From Gammaproteobacteria bacterium (GTDB lineage Bacteria > Pseudomonadota > Gammaproteobacteria > SZUA-140), in NCBI GenBank assembly GCA_016218365.1, contig JACREF010000009.1, positions 62,001 through 126,000 on the forward strand: a stretch of DNA of 64,000 bases, in the 5' to 3' direction. Shown here one piece after another: positions 1 to 9,280 of the stretch. Below the pieces are notes generated by a model that saw nothing but the letters and a program-made list of their open reading frames with translations, was not told where the DNA came from and did no database searches. Made by a program: the position numbers and the translations under genes. The stretch's first letter is position 1. Every line of letters begins with the position of its first letter.

Positions 1-305
1 AGTACCGCGATGACGTGCTGAATAATCCGCAAGGGCTGAACAACCTGTTGCAGCCCGAGCCGGTGATGCAGGAGGGCCGGCTCAAGGGGTATCGGCTGCA
101 GCCTGGCCCCGATTCCACGCTGTTTGAGCGCTATGGCCTGCAGCCGGGGGACATCGTGACCAGCATCAACGGCATTGCCCTGGACAGCCCGGCCAAGGGG
201 GTTGCGATCCTGCGTTCGGTGTCAGATGGCGGGGGTGACCGGGTTGAGGTCCAGATGATACGGCAGGGGGTGCCGCAGACGCTGTCTTTCAGCCTGAACG
301 ACTGA
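1..305 (+). CDS. gspC: Type II secretion system protein GspC, C-terminal PDZ-like part (5' truncated by window edge)
   Basis: Frame open from base 3 reads YRDDVLNNPQGLNNLLQPEPV...GYRLQPGPDSTLFERYGLQPGDIVTSINGIAL, typical of the GspC C-terminal PDZ domain. Confidence 0.85.
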   Translation, partial: YRDDVLNNPQGLNNLLQPEPVMQEGRLKGYRLQPGPDSTLFERYGLQPGDIVTSINGIALDSPAKGVAILRSVSDGGGDRVEVQMIRQGVPQTLSFSLND

Positions 306-411
306 TCTCTTGCCGGCAGCGGGGGTTTCACGTAAAATCCGCACTCCATTTATGCCGTACCGGGACCTGCCGGCTGGCGGCATATAGCCTACTTCAAGAG
401 GGTGACGACAG

Positions 412-618
412 ATGAAACCGGAAATCCATCCTGCCTATAAAGAAATCAGCGTGGTATGCAGCTGTGGCAATAACTTCAAGACCCGCTCGACCAGCGGGCG
501 GGGACTGCATATTGACGTCTGCTCGCAGTGTCACCCGTTCTACACCGGCAAACACAAGCTGGTGGATACCGCTGGCCGCGTTGACAAGTTCAAGCAGAAG
601 TATGGCCTGAAAAAATAA
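412..618 (+). CDS. rpmE: 50S ribosomal protein L31
   Basis: [60 protein letters not shown]; CxC...CxxC zinc-type L31. Confidence 0.97.
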   Translation: MKPEIHPAYKEISVVCSCGNNFKTRSTSGRGLHIDVCSQCHPFYTGKHKLVDTAGRVDKFKQKYGLKK

Positions 619-626
619 AGCGGCCC

Positions 627-1418
627 GTGCGAGCTTGCAGTAACAAAAAGGCGCCATTGATTGGCGCCTTTTTGTTGGGGCTGCTGGCTGTCGCCGCGGC
701 GGCTGCCGCAGATGACTGTCGTTTGCAGCAGGCGCCGGATCAGACGGTGGCCGTGATCCGGGTGACCGACGGCGATACGGTCCGCCTCGGTGACGGCCGG
801 GTCGTCAGGCTGATCGGCATCAATGCCCCTGAGCTGTCACATGACGGCTCCACCGCGCAACCCCATGCCGAGCAGGCCGCGGCCAGACTGGCGGAGCTGC
901 TGCAGGGCAGAGGGGGGGTCGGTGTGGTATGGGAGGGTGAGCACCGTGATCGGTATCAGCGGGCGTTGGCACATCTGTATCTCCCCGATGGTCAGAATGT
1001 GCAGGAGCTGATGGTGCGCGAAGGTCAGGCCATTGCCATCGCGGTGCCGCCCAATATCGCACAGTTTGCGTGTTATGCCCGGGCCGAACAGCAGGCGCGG
1101 CGCCACAGGCTAGGCTTATGGCGGCTGGCGTATTACCAACCGCTTTCAGGGGCGCAGCGGGATCCTGGCGTGGCGGGATTTCGACTGATCCGCGGACGGG
1201 TGCGCAGCATTGGTGACAGCGCAAAATCAGTATGGCTGAACCTGGAAGGTGATCTGGCGTTGCGGGTGGCCCGCAACGATCTGCAATATTTCTCCAGCCT
1301 TGATCTGCATCGGTTACTAGGTAAGGAGGTGGAGGCCAAGGGCTGGCTGCGCCCCTACCGAGGTCAGCTGGTCATGCAGCTGCGTCACCCGGGGATGCTT
1401 GAGGTGATAGCGCCGTAG
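627..1418 (+). CDS. Thermonuclease (SNase)-family protein with signal peptide
   Basis: VIRVTDGDTVRLGDGRVVRLIGINAPEL...DRYQRALAHLYLPDGQNVQELMVREGQA; hydrophobic N-terminus; GTG start uncertain. Confidence 0.85.
   Translation: MRACSNKKAPLIGAFLLGLLAVAAAAAADDCRLQQAPDQTVAVIRVTDGDTVRLGDGRVVRLIGINAPELSHDGSTAQPHAEQAAARLAELLQGRGGVGVVWEGEHRDRYQRALAHLYLPDGQNVQELMVREGQAIAIAVPPNIAQFACYARAEQQARRHRLGLWRLAYYQPLSGAQRDPGVAGFRLIRGRVRSIGDSAKSVWLNLEGDLALRVARNDLQYFSSLDLHRLLGKEVEAKGWLRPYRGQLVMQLRHPGMLEVIAP
642..676 (+). terminator. Rho-independent terminator downstream of rpmE
   Basis: Perfect 14-bp inverted repeat AACAAAAAGGCGCC-attgatt-GGCGCCTTTTTGTT. Confidence 0.85.
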
Positions 1419-1420
1419 CG

Positions 1421-2042
1421 TCAAGGACGTTTGCGCGCCACGAAATGGAGGACGGCACCGCTGCCCAGGTGGCGACCGTCGACGACGACATCGGTCAGCG
1501 CATCTTCAGACAGCATGATGTCACAGTGATCGGCGAGCTGGCGTAATTCAGTGTGATTATAGAGCAGGCTTGCATCCTGTGGCCCGCCGCTGTTGCAGCC
1601 GAGCTGTTCGCTGCGATAGCCTTCGACGAACAGCAGTCCGCCTGGTTTCAATGAGTCTTGCATGTGGCGGAACAGCCGCCGGCGTTGTCCGGGGGGCAGA
1701 TGCAGGAAGATGCAGACTGTCGCATCAAACGACTCGGTGGGCCAGTGCCAGTCAAACAGGTCCTGGCACTGGATGTCGATTGAAAGATCTAGTGTGTTGG
1801 CGCGGTCACGCGCCCGTTGCGTTGCATCGATAGACTTGTCGATGGACGTCACCTGCAAGCCGAGGCCGGCCAGCCACAATCCGTTGCGTCCCTCGCCGTC
1901 AGCGACGGACAGCACCCGCATGCCTGGCGTAAGCAGGTCGGTATGTGAGGTCAGCAGCGCGCTGGGGCGCTCGCCAAACAGGCTGTCGGCGCCCTGGTAG
2001 CGCCGGTTCCATTCCAGTCCCTTGTCATCAGGGGCGCTCAAC
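1421..2042 (-). CDS. Class I SAM-dependent methyltransferase
   Basis: GMRVLSVADGEGRNGLWLAGLGLQVTSIDKS SAM-binding motif; probable TTG start overlapping the upstream stop codon (longer ORF to 2140 overlaps the aminotransferase gene). Confidence 0.8.
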
Positions 2043-3225
2043 CCGCCTGGCCAAGCGCGACCAGGGCGGCCGGGATGGCGCCGCCGCGCTCTATCCTTGC
2101 CTGGACACGGGACAGCACATCTTCGAGCGCGGCCAGGCACAGCAAGACATTGCGTCGGTTACAGGCCTGCCCCATCAGGCCGATGCGCCACACCTTGCCG
2201 GCCATCACGCCCAGTCCGGCGCCGATCTCAAGCTGGTAATCCTGCAGCAGCAGGCCGCGTACTGTGACATCATCGATGCCCTCCGGGATGTGTATGGCAT
2301 TCAGCTGCGGCAGACGCTCGGTCTCCGGTACAACAAAGCGTAATCCCATGGCCTCCAGTCCGGCCCGCAGTGCGCGATGATAATGGCGATGACGGCGCCA
2401 TGCCTGCTCCAGTCCTTCCTCATGCAGCATCACCAATGCCTCGTGCAGACCATACAGCGTATTGACCGGGGCCGTGTGGTGATAGGTGCGCTTGGCCCCG
2501 CTGCCCCAGTACCCCATGACCAGGGTCAGATCGAGGAACCAGCTCGGGATCCGGCTGCGGCGCGACTTGATGGCAGCAACCGCCCGCTCGCTGAAACTGA
2601 CCGGAGACAGTCCCGGCGGGCAGGACAGGCATTTTTGGCTGCCGGAGTACACGGCATCAATCTGCCAGTCGTCGACTCGCAGCTCGATGCCGCCGAGCGA
2701 GGTGACGGCATCGACGATGCTCAGGCAGTCATAGTGCCGGGCGAGCCGGGTTAGTGTGTTGACATCGGAGCAGGCCCCGGTCGAGGTTTCGGCATGGACA
2801 AAGGCCAGCGCCTTGACCCCGGGATGGGCGCGCAGGGCCGCCTCGACCTTGTCGGGATCGACGGCCCGTCCCCAGTCGTCACTGATGAGGATCGGGACAC
2901 CGCCCATCCGTTCAACATTCTCCTTCATCCGGCCGCCGAAAACACCATTCTGGCAGACTACGACCTTGTCGCCCGGTTCAATCAGATTGGCAAAACAGGT
3001 CTCCATACCGGCCGAGCCTGGGGCGGAAACTGGCATCGTCAACGGGTTGCTGGTCAGCATAGCCTGCTGCAGCATCATCTTTACCTCGTCCATCATCGAG
3101 ACGAACGCCGGATCCAGGTGGCCAATCGTCGGGCGCGCCATCGCGGACAGGACGCGAGGGTGGACGTCTGAGGGGCCGGGACCCATCAGCGTACGTACGG
3201 GTGGATAGAACGGCTTGAAATTCAT
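2038..3225 (-). CDS. Alanine/serine-glyoxylate aminotransferase family protein (class V PLP)
   Basis: LMGPGPSDVHPRVLSAMARPTIGHLDPAF...SIVDAVTSLGGIELRVDDWQIDAVYSGSQKCLSCPPGLSPVSFS with PLP lysine context SGSQKCL. Confidence 0.9.
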   Translation of the reverse strand: MNFKPFYPPVRTLMGPGPSDVHPRVLSAMARPTIGHLDPAFVSMMDEVKMMLQQAMLTSNPLTMPVSAPGSAGMETCFANLIEPGDKVVVCQNGVFGGRMKENVERMGGVPILISDDWGRAVDPDKVEAALRAHPGVKALAFVHAETSTGACSDVNTLTRLARHYDCLSIVDAVTSLGGIELRVDDWQIDAVYSGSQKCLSCPPGLSPVSFSERAVAAIKSRRSRIPSWFLDLTLVMGYWGSGAKRTYHHTAPVNTLYGLHEALVMLHEEGLEQAWRRHRHYHRALRAGLEAMGLRFVVPETERLPQLNAIHIPEGIDDVTVRGLLLQDYQLEIGAGLGVMAGKVWRIGLMGQACNRRNVLLCLAALEDVLSRVQARIERGGAIPAALVALGQAG

Positions 3226-3302
3226 CAGCAGGGCCTCGTTGATACGGTTGAACGGCTTAGCAAGCGGTTAATATTGCGCGCCCCAAATGTCCGACTATTT
3301 TA

Positions 3303-4589
3303 CTAAGGTTTGAGTCGTGTATTCAATCCATCGAGCGACGCGCCCGTCAAACGGGCCTCAACCAGCTCTATCCAGTGCCTGACCGGGGTGACGGACTCCT
3401 GTTGCAGGAACAACTGGCAGCCAACATTGGCCGTGGCGATACAGGTCGGATTGCCGTGATGGAGTCCGGCCAGCTTGTTGCTGCGCAACTGCCTGGCCAG
3501 GGCGGGTTGTGTGATCGAATAGGTCCCGGCCGCACCGCAGCACAGATGGGGATCAGTGACCGGCGCAAGCACAAAGCCGAGTTTTTGCAGGATATCGCGG
3601 ATCGGGCCATCCAGCGCCTGACCATGTTGCGCCGAGCATGGCATATGCAATGCAATCCTTTGGGCGTCTGGTATGTGCGAGTCAGGGGTCAGTGCAGCCA
3701 GCTCCCTGGCCAGCAGTTCTGACAGGTCATACGTTTGTCCGGAGACCCTGGAGGCCCGTTGGGCATATTCCGGGTCATCGCGCATCAGGTGGGCGTATTC
3801 CTTGATCATTGCGGTACAGGCACTGGAGGTGGAGATGATGGCCTCGGCTCCGGCCACCAGCAACTGCCACCATTCATCAATATTGTTTCTGATCTGCTGA
3901 TGACTCAGTTCTGTATAGGTCAGATGATGGCTGGCTGCCCCGCAGCAGCCAGTGTTACCGGCGTGAACGACTGAGATACCCAGTCGGTCCAGGACGCGGG
4001 CGGCGATCAGGTCTACCTCAGGCAGCATCACTGGCTGAACACATCCAACAAGGAAGATGACGTGCCGTTTGTGCTGCTGTTTCGGCCAGTGATCCTGGGC
4101 CGCAGGTTTGGGGAGTTGAGCCGGTATGTGCTCCTTGAGCATGGCGGGCAGATAGCGTCTGAACTGATGGCCGAGGCGCAGCATGACACGGAATCTTTTC
4201 GGGTTGGCCAGCGACCAACGCAAAAATCCGCGTAACCAGCGTTCGCGCGCCGGGCGTTTGAGTTTTGGCTCAAGTGTCTCCCGGCCGATGGCGAGCAGTT
4301 TTGCATACTGGACCCCCGACGGACAACTGGTCTCGCACGAGCGGCAGCCGAGGCAGCGGTCGAGATGAGTCTGCGTCAGTCGCGTAGCCGGGTGGCCTTC
4401 AAGCATCTGCTTGATCAGGTAGATGCGGCCGCGTGGCCCGTCCAGTTCGTTGCCCAGCAGCTGATAGGTTGGGCAGGCTGCATTGCAGAAACCGCAGTGT
4501 ACGCAGCTGCGCAATATCGCATCTGCTAGTTGTCCGGATGGGGATTGGGCAATCTCTTCAGGGAGCTGGGTTTTCATGGTTGAGGCCAA
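3303..4589 (-). CDS. glcF: Glycolate oxidase iron-sulfur subunit GlcF
   Basis: Two CxxCxxC-type 4Fe-4S motifs (CVHCGFCNAACPTY, CLGCRSCETSCPSGV) and CCG repeats (GCCGAASHH, LCCGAAGTYSI). Confidence 0.93.
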   Translation of the reverse strand: MASTMKTQLPEEIAQSPSGQLADAILRSCVHCGFCNAACPTYQLLGNELDGPRGRIYLIKQMLEGHPATRLTQTHLDRCLGCRSCETSCPSGVQYAKLLAIGRETLEPKLKRPARERWLRGFLRWSLANPKRFRVMLRLGHQFRRYLPAMLKEHIPAQLPKPAAQDHWPKQQHKRHVIFLVGCVQPVMLPEVDLIAARVLDRLGISVVHAGNTGCCGAASHHLTYTELSHQQIRNNIDEWWQLLVAGAEAIISTSSACTAMIKEYAHLMRDDPEYAQRASRVSGQTYDLSELLARELAALTPDSHIPDAQRIALHMPCSAQHGQALDGPIRDILQKLGFVLAPVTDPHLCCGAAGTYSITQPALARQLRSNKLAGLHHGNPTCIATANVGCQLFLQQESVTPVRHWIELVEARLTGASLDGLNTRLKP

Positions 4590-4715
4590 TTATCATGATT
4601 TTTAAGGGATTTTACCAGTGACATGATATCGTCAAACTTTACTCAAGGTTTACCGGGAAAGCCAACCATAAGGCGTATTTAAGGTGGCAGAAGGTTAAGC
4701 CGCTATCAGTCTGGG

Positions 4716-5795
4716 ATGAAAGTGTCGGAGAACAGGGCCATGGGGCTTGCTGAGAAATCGCTGGAAGCGGCGGATTTAACAGGGCTTTCACCGATAAATA
4801 CCCTGGAACCAAAGTTGCTCGAGGAATTGGTCGAGCACGCGACGATTGACCGTTATCCCCCGGGTCGGCATATCTTCAGGGAGCGCGATATCGATAACAG
4901 GACGGTGTTCCTGTTGTCAGGACAGCTGGCCTTGATGGCCAATGGCCAACCAGCGGTTACCGTCAAGTCAGATACCAGTGAGGCCTGTTACCCGATTGCC
5001 CAACACCAACCGCGGCTGGTCAGTGCGCTGGCGCGTACCAGCGTGACGGTTTTAAGTGTAGACACCGGCTTTCTCAGTCAACTGATCAGACGCAATGCAC
5101 CGGTTGCATCAGCCGACAGCAACAACGAGGTGCATGAGGAAGAGAGCGACCCACGGATCAACAGTCTGTTGAAGCGTCCGCTATTCGAACATTTACCCTA
5201 TGCCCACCGCCAGGTCCTGATGCGCAGGATGGTCGAGGTCCCGGTGGCGGCGGGCGAGGTGGTGATCCGTGAAGGCGAAGAATCCGAGAATTATTACCTG
5301 ATCGCCGAAGGGTGCTGCCGCTTGAGTCGCAGTGTCGGCGGGGATAGCGGCCAGGAGATCATCATGGGCGACCTGGACCCGGGGCACGGTTTTGATGAGG
5401 GGGCGCTGATTGAGAATGAGCCGAATGAATGGACAGTGACCATGCTGGAGGATGGGTTGTTACTCAAGCTCTCAAAAGGGGAGTTTCTGACCTTGCTGGT
5501 GCGGCCTTTTATAAAATGGGTTGGATGTGATGAAGCGCTGCTCCGGCAGACGGACGGTGCCGTGTTGCTGGACGTGCGTACCCCGGCCGCCTTTCAGCGC
5601 AATAATCTGCCGGGCAGTCTCAATATGCCATTGATCGTGTTGAGGCGGGCGGTCACCATTATTGATCGTACCCGGTCATACATTGTCTGTTGCGATGTTG
5701 GCCGACGCAGTGCGACGGCTGCCTTTTTGCTTGCCCAGCGGGGCATCGATACCGCGATCCTTGAGGGTGGCTTGCGCAAGTCCTTGCGAAAATGA
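4716..5795 (+). CDS. Cyclic nucleotide-binding domain plus C-terminal rhodanese domain protein
   Basis: cNMP-like segments (VAAGEVVIREGEESENYYLIAEG) followed by rhodanese (AVLLDVRTPAAFQRNNLPGSLNMPL...YIVCCDVGRRSATAAFLLAQRG). Confidence 0.85.
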   Translation: MKVSENRAMGLAEKSLEAADLTGLSPINTLEPKLLEELVEHATIDRYPPGRHIFRERDIDNRTVFLLSGQLALMANGQPAVTVKSDTSEACYPIAQHQPRLVSALARTSVTVLSVDTGFLSQLIRRNAPVASADSNNEVHEEESDPRINSLLKRPLFEHLPYAHRQVLMRRMVEVPVAAGEVVIREGEESENYYLIAEGCCRLSRSVGGDSGQEIIMGDLDPGHGFDEGALIENEPNEWTVTMLEDGLLLKLSKGEFLTLLVRPFIKWVGCDEALLRQTDGAVLLDVRTPAAFQRNNLPGSLNMPLIVLRRAVTIIDRTRSYIVCCDVGRRSATAAFLLAQRGIDTAILEGGLRKSLRK

Positions 5796-6076
5796 TCAGG
5801 CCATTGTCTGGCGGCTCCTACCCAAAATTACCCGGTGCCTTAAGTCAAACTTAAGTTATGAGTATTCCCAAGGCCGGTTACCCGTGCTTTCCGGTAGAAT
5901 ATAAACCTACGGGGTAGAAACTTTTACTGCCGGGCCGCGTCTAATTTTTGGTTAAGGACGGCATACCCTGGAATGTATGATGTTTTGGCAAACGTTTTAT
6001 TAGCCCACTGTTATATATAATTTATTTCGTGTTTAAGGGTTGACCCCGGTCCTTTGCATGAGAATGGCGATCACGA

Positions 6077-8365
6077 ATGAGCAGAATATACAGGTACCTT
6101 TTGATAATACTGCTGCTGGCATTGTCCGGCTGTGAGGTGCTTAACCTTGATCAAACCAATGCCCCGACGACTATCAGCGGATCAGTGAAGGTCCCAGCCA
6201 AATTGCTCGCGGCAGTTCGCCAGCAGAGCGATAGCTCTACGTTTCTGGCCGGCGTGTTGCAGAGGTTGGTGCGCAGCAGTTATGCCAACGCCACGGGGAT
6301 CGTCGGGGGTACCACGGGTACCAGTGGCTCCTTTGTGCCGGTCTCTGGGATCACCGTCGAGCTGGTGCGTATGGTCTATGATCCGGCGAGCGGCGCGTAT
6401 TCCGAACAGATATTACCCTGTAATGGCGGTTGTCCGGTAACCGCCGTGGATGGCACGTTTACGTTGTCTACACTGCAGCAACCGTCCAGTGATATTGCAT
6501 TGAAGGTCACCTTTATCGATGTGAACAGCCAGCAGGTCATTATGCGCTCCCCGCTGTATGGCAGCAGCGTGGATATCAATCCAGTATCAGAGGCCGTGAC
6601 ACAGCTGATCACACCGGTTGTTGGTGGCACGGTGCCGTTGAGCAATTTCACGCCCAATGAAATCAAGGCATTGGTTTCTCTTGTGGATGATGAAACGCTG
6701 GATGTCAGCAATCTGGATTTCAACGCGGCCATCGCCAAGATCAAAACCGAGGCCAGCGATGTGCTGGCGAAATTCCTCGCTGGGTTCCAGGGGTCAGGCG
6801 AGATGCATGCGGTACGTCCCCATGATGTATTCCATATCATGGAGTCTGGCCTGCAATTGACTGCCCCGAACCTGAATTTCACCAATGGCGCAATGAATCT
6901 GAAAGCATCCTTGGGTGGCGGTGTATCGTTTGATGCCAACGCTAACCTGCAAAGCGGCAGCGCCATCTATTTTTGGGGGTTGCGAGGGTTGTTTGCCGGT
7001 GATCCGCTCAGGTTATTTGATCAGGCGCTGGATCAGCTGGTGCAGGATCCGGGTATTGTCGGGTATAACACCTTTGCCACCTACGGGCAGCCGATAGGCA
7101 TGGAAGGTATCATTGGTGCAGTTAATGGTAATGCCACCGCCTATTCCACTACCGAATCAGCGACCCCAGGATTTATCACCAACGACGGTGGGCTGATGGT
7201 GTTTCTGCGCGAGCAGGACAATGCCGGGCAGCTGGTATATGAGCGTGGTACCCGAATCCTGATGAAGAAATGGGTGAAGAGCGCAAATAATTATAACGAG
7301 CTGTATACCAACGCCAATTTCTTTGCGACCTATGATCCGAATGGCGCGACTATTAATAGGAATAATAATCAGGGTAATCAGGTGTCACCTGACCTCAACC
7401 CGATCATGTCTGCAAAGGCCTATAACGTCGTAACCTATCAGAGCCTTATCGATGCCGCTGGCGTCGAACAGGGCGCGGGGACCAGTCTGTGGTCGTTTAG
7501 TAACGCCGCCCCGGTGTTGCTCTCAGGCGGGGCCAACGCATCGACCAAGACCTTCGGGACAGTGCTGGTGTCGGGTGCTGGGGTCAATGCCGCAAAATAC
7601 TCCTACGGTACTGCGGCGGTTACGGTTCAGGCGAAGCCGCTGGACCCGTGCCCGAATTACTATCAGATCCAGGAAGGTGGGTCACTGATGCTGCGGCGTG
7701 ACAGTCTGAGTGCAGCGTGCCGCGGGCTGGCGGCCAGCGTCTTTGCCGGTACCGGCGGTGTGACGGCCGATGGCGAGGTCTTTATCGTGCCGCAGATCTA
7801 TGATGACCTGGAGGATGATGTCACGCTGGAGTTTCCAATCACTGGCGGTGCCGGGCGACGTGGCTGGTATATTGGTATGCAACAGGCCGTCGGCCTGATG
7901 GACGTGAACGTTACCGGCGTGTATCACGTCGTGGGGCAGATCACCGACCTGGATGCCGTTACCAAGGCGGTGACCCAGCGCAGTCTGCACGGCGATCTGC
8001 AGTTTGTGCCTAATTCCGGGGGTGTTCCGGGGAACAACATCGTCTCCGGGACCGTGCATGACAAGCGGATGGTCATGGATCAGATCCAGGTTGGTGATGC
8101 CGTTGCCGCTTCATTGTCCAAGACCTTCTCGCAGCGTAGTGATCTGAGTGGTGGCAGTTATCAGGTTGCAGCAGATGGCACGTTTACCTTCGCCCTGCCG
8201 GGTATGACTGAGACCGTGACCGGGATTGCCGGACAGGTGCTGACACTGGGCGATGGCAGCAAGGTGGCAATGTTGCTGGCGATCCCGGTGGTCAACAGCA
8301 CGACCAATGGCCGCGGCCTGTTGTTGCTGGCCCACGAGTTTCTGGTTCCATATCCGGTGCCGTAA
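6077..8365 (+). CDS. Large predicted lipoprotein of unknown function
   Basis: MSRIYRYLLIILLLALSGCEVLN signal with LSGC lipobox; long open frame; Ser/Thr/Gly-rich secreted composition. Confidence 0.75.
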   Translation: MSRIYRYLLIILLLALSGCEVLNLDQTNAPTTISGSVKVPAKLLAAVRQQSDSSTFLAGVLQRLVRSSYANATGIVGGTTGTSGSFVPVSGITVELVRMVYDPASGAYSEQILPCNGGCPVTAVDGTFTLSTLQQPSSDIALKVTFIDVNSQQVIMRSPLYGSSVDINPVSEAVTQLITPVVGGTVPLSNFTPNEIKALVSLVDDETLDVSNLDFNAAIAKIKTEASDVLAKFLAGFQGSGEMHAVRPHDVFHIMESGLQLTAPNLNFTNGAMNLKASLGGGVSFDANANLQSGSAIYFWGLRGLFAGDPLRLFDQALDQLVQDPGIVGYNTFATYGQPIGMEGIIGAVNGNATAYSTTESATPGFITNDGGLMVFLREQDNAGQLVYERGTRILMKKWVKSANNYNELYTNANFFATYDPNGATINRNNNQGNQVSPDLNPIMSAKAYNVVTYQSLIDAAGVEQGAGTSLWSFSNAAPVLLSGGANASTKTFGTVLVSGAGVNAAKYSYGTAAVTVQAKPLDPCPNYYQIQEGGSLMLRRDSLSAACRGLAASVFAGTGGVTADGEVFIVPQIYDDLEDDVTLEFPITGGAGRRGWYIGMQQAVGLMDVNVTGVYHVVGQITDLDAVTKAVTQRSLHGDLQFVPNSGGVPGNNIVSGTVHDKRMVMDQIQVGDAVAASLSKTFSQRSDLSGGSYQVAADGTFTFALPGMTETVTGIAGQVLTLGDGSKVAMLLAIPVVNSTTNGRGLLLLAHEFLVPYPVP

Positions 8366-8379
8366 GCAGACCCCACGAC

Positions 8380-9054
8380 TCAGTTGCCGAGGCGCTCGAC
8401 CAGCCATCGTCCGATGGTTTGAATTTCATCAATACATACACTGTGCCCCATGCCGGGATAGCAGCGCCATTGCGGATGGTAACCGGACTTCTCCAGCGCC
8501 TGCCGCGAGATCTCGGCCATCGGCAGCGGGATGATGTCGTCGCAATCGCCATGTATCATCAGGATCGGGATGGCGGCATTGGCCGGATGGCGTTGTAGCG
8601 GCAGTGTGGCAGCCAGCGGCAGATAGGTCGACAATGCGATGACGCCCCCCAGTGGTGAGGCGTGGCGCAGGCCGACATGCAGCACCATCGCCCCGCCCTG
8701 CGAGAATCCGGCCAGAAATATCCGCTGCGACGGGATGCCACGTTCGATCTCGCGGGCGATCAACTGCTCAATCAGTGACGCAGACGTCTGGATACCTGCC
8801 GCATCCTCGTGGCGCAACATGCCCTCACCGAGGATGTCATACCAGGCGCGCATCACATAGCCATGGTTGATGGTGACCGGACGGCGTGGTGCATGCGGAA
8901 AAATAAAACGCAGGGCCGGTGCGGCCGGCAGGCCCAGTTGCGGGATGATGCCGGAGAAATCATGGCCGTCGGCGCCGAGGCCATGGAGCCAGATGATGGA
9001 GGCCGTGGCCGGATCACCGGTCTGTTTTTCAATCGCGGGTTCGAGTGTGGACAT
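8380..9054 (-). CDS. Alpha/beta hydrolase, carboxylesterase/phospholipase family
   Basis: IIWLHGLGADGHDF...RIFLAGFSQGGAMVLHVGLRH...PILMIHGDCDDIIP...GMGHSVCIDEI catalytic Ser/Asp/His. Confidence 0.92.
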   Translation of the reverse strand: MSTLEPAIEKQTGDPATASIIWLHGLGADGHDFSGIIPQLGLPAAPALRFIFPHAPRRPVTINHGYVMRAWYDILGEGMLRHEDAAGIQTSASLIEQLIAREIERGIPSQRIFLAGFSQGGAMVLHVGLRHASPLGGVIALSTYLPLAATLPLQRHPANAAIPILMIHGDCDDIIPLPMAEISRQALEKSGYHPQWRCYPGMGHSVCIDEIQTIGRWLVERLGN

Positions 9055-9136
9055 GGCAGGCCTGGGAAGTACCGTTGATGAAGTCTATGCGTTATCATGA
9101 TTGCCTTCGCGTGGACATCATACTGGAAATCGGACG

Positions 9137-9280
9137 ATGCAGCAGCCTGAGACACTGGCCAGATATTTGACCATCATCGTATTGGCATTATTGGTGGCGG
9201 CCTGTGGTCTGAAGGGTGATCTGTATCTGCCTGAGCAGCCTGGCGCAGGTGATCCCAGTGTCGCAGGGGGTCCACAGTAA
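9137..9280 (+). CDS. lptM: Small lipoprotein LptM/YifL-LppL type, upstream of lysA
   Basis: Translated by hand: MQQPETLARYLTIIVLALLVAACGLKGDLYLPEQPGAGDPSVAGGPQ*; CGLKGDLYLP motif and stop overlapping the lysA ATG; below ORF track cutoff. Confidence 0.88.
   Translation: MQQPETLARYLTIIVLALLVAACGLKGDLYLPEQPGAGDPSVAGGPQ

Noticed and set aside
5800-6076. Possible riboswitch or structured leader upstream of the large lipoprotein
   Set aside because: No recognisable c-di-GMP or other riboswitch core; only AT-rich promoter-like sequence
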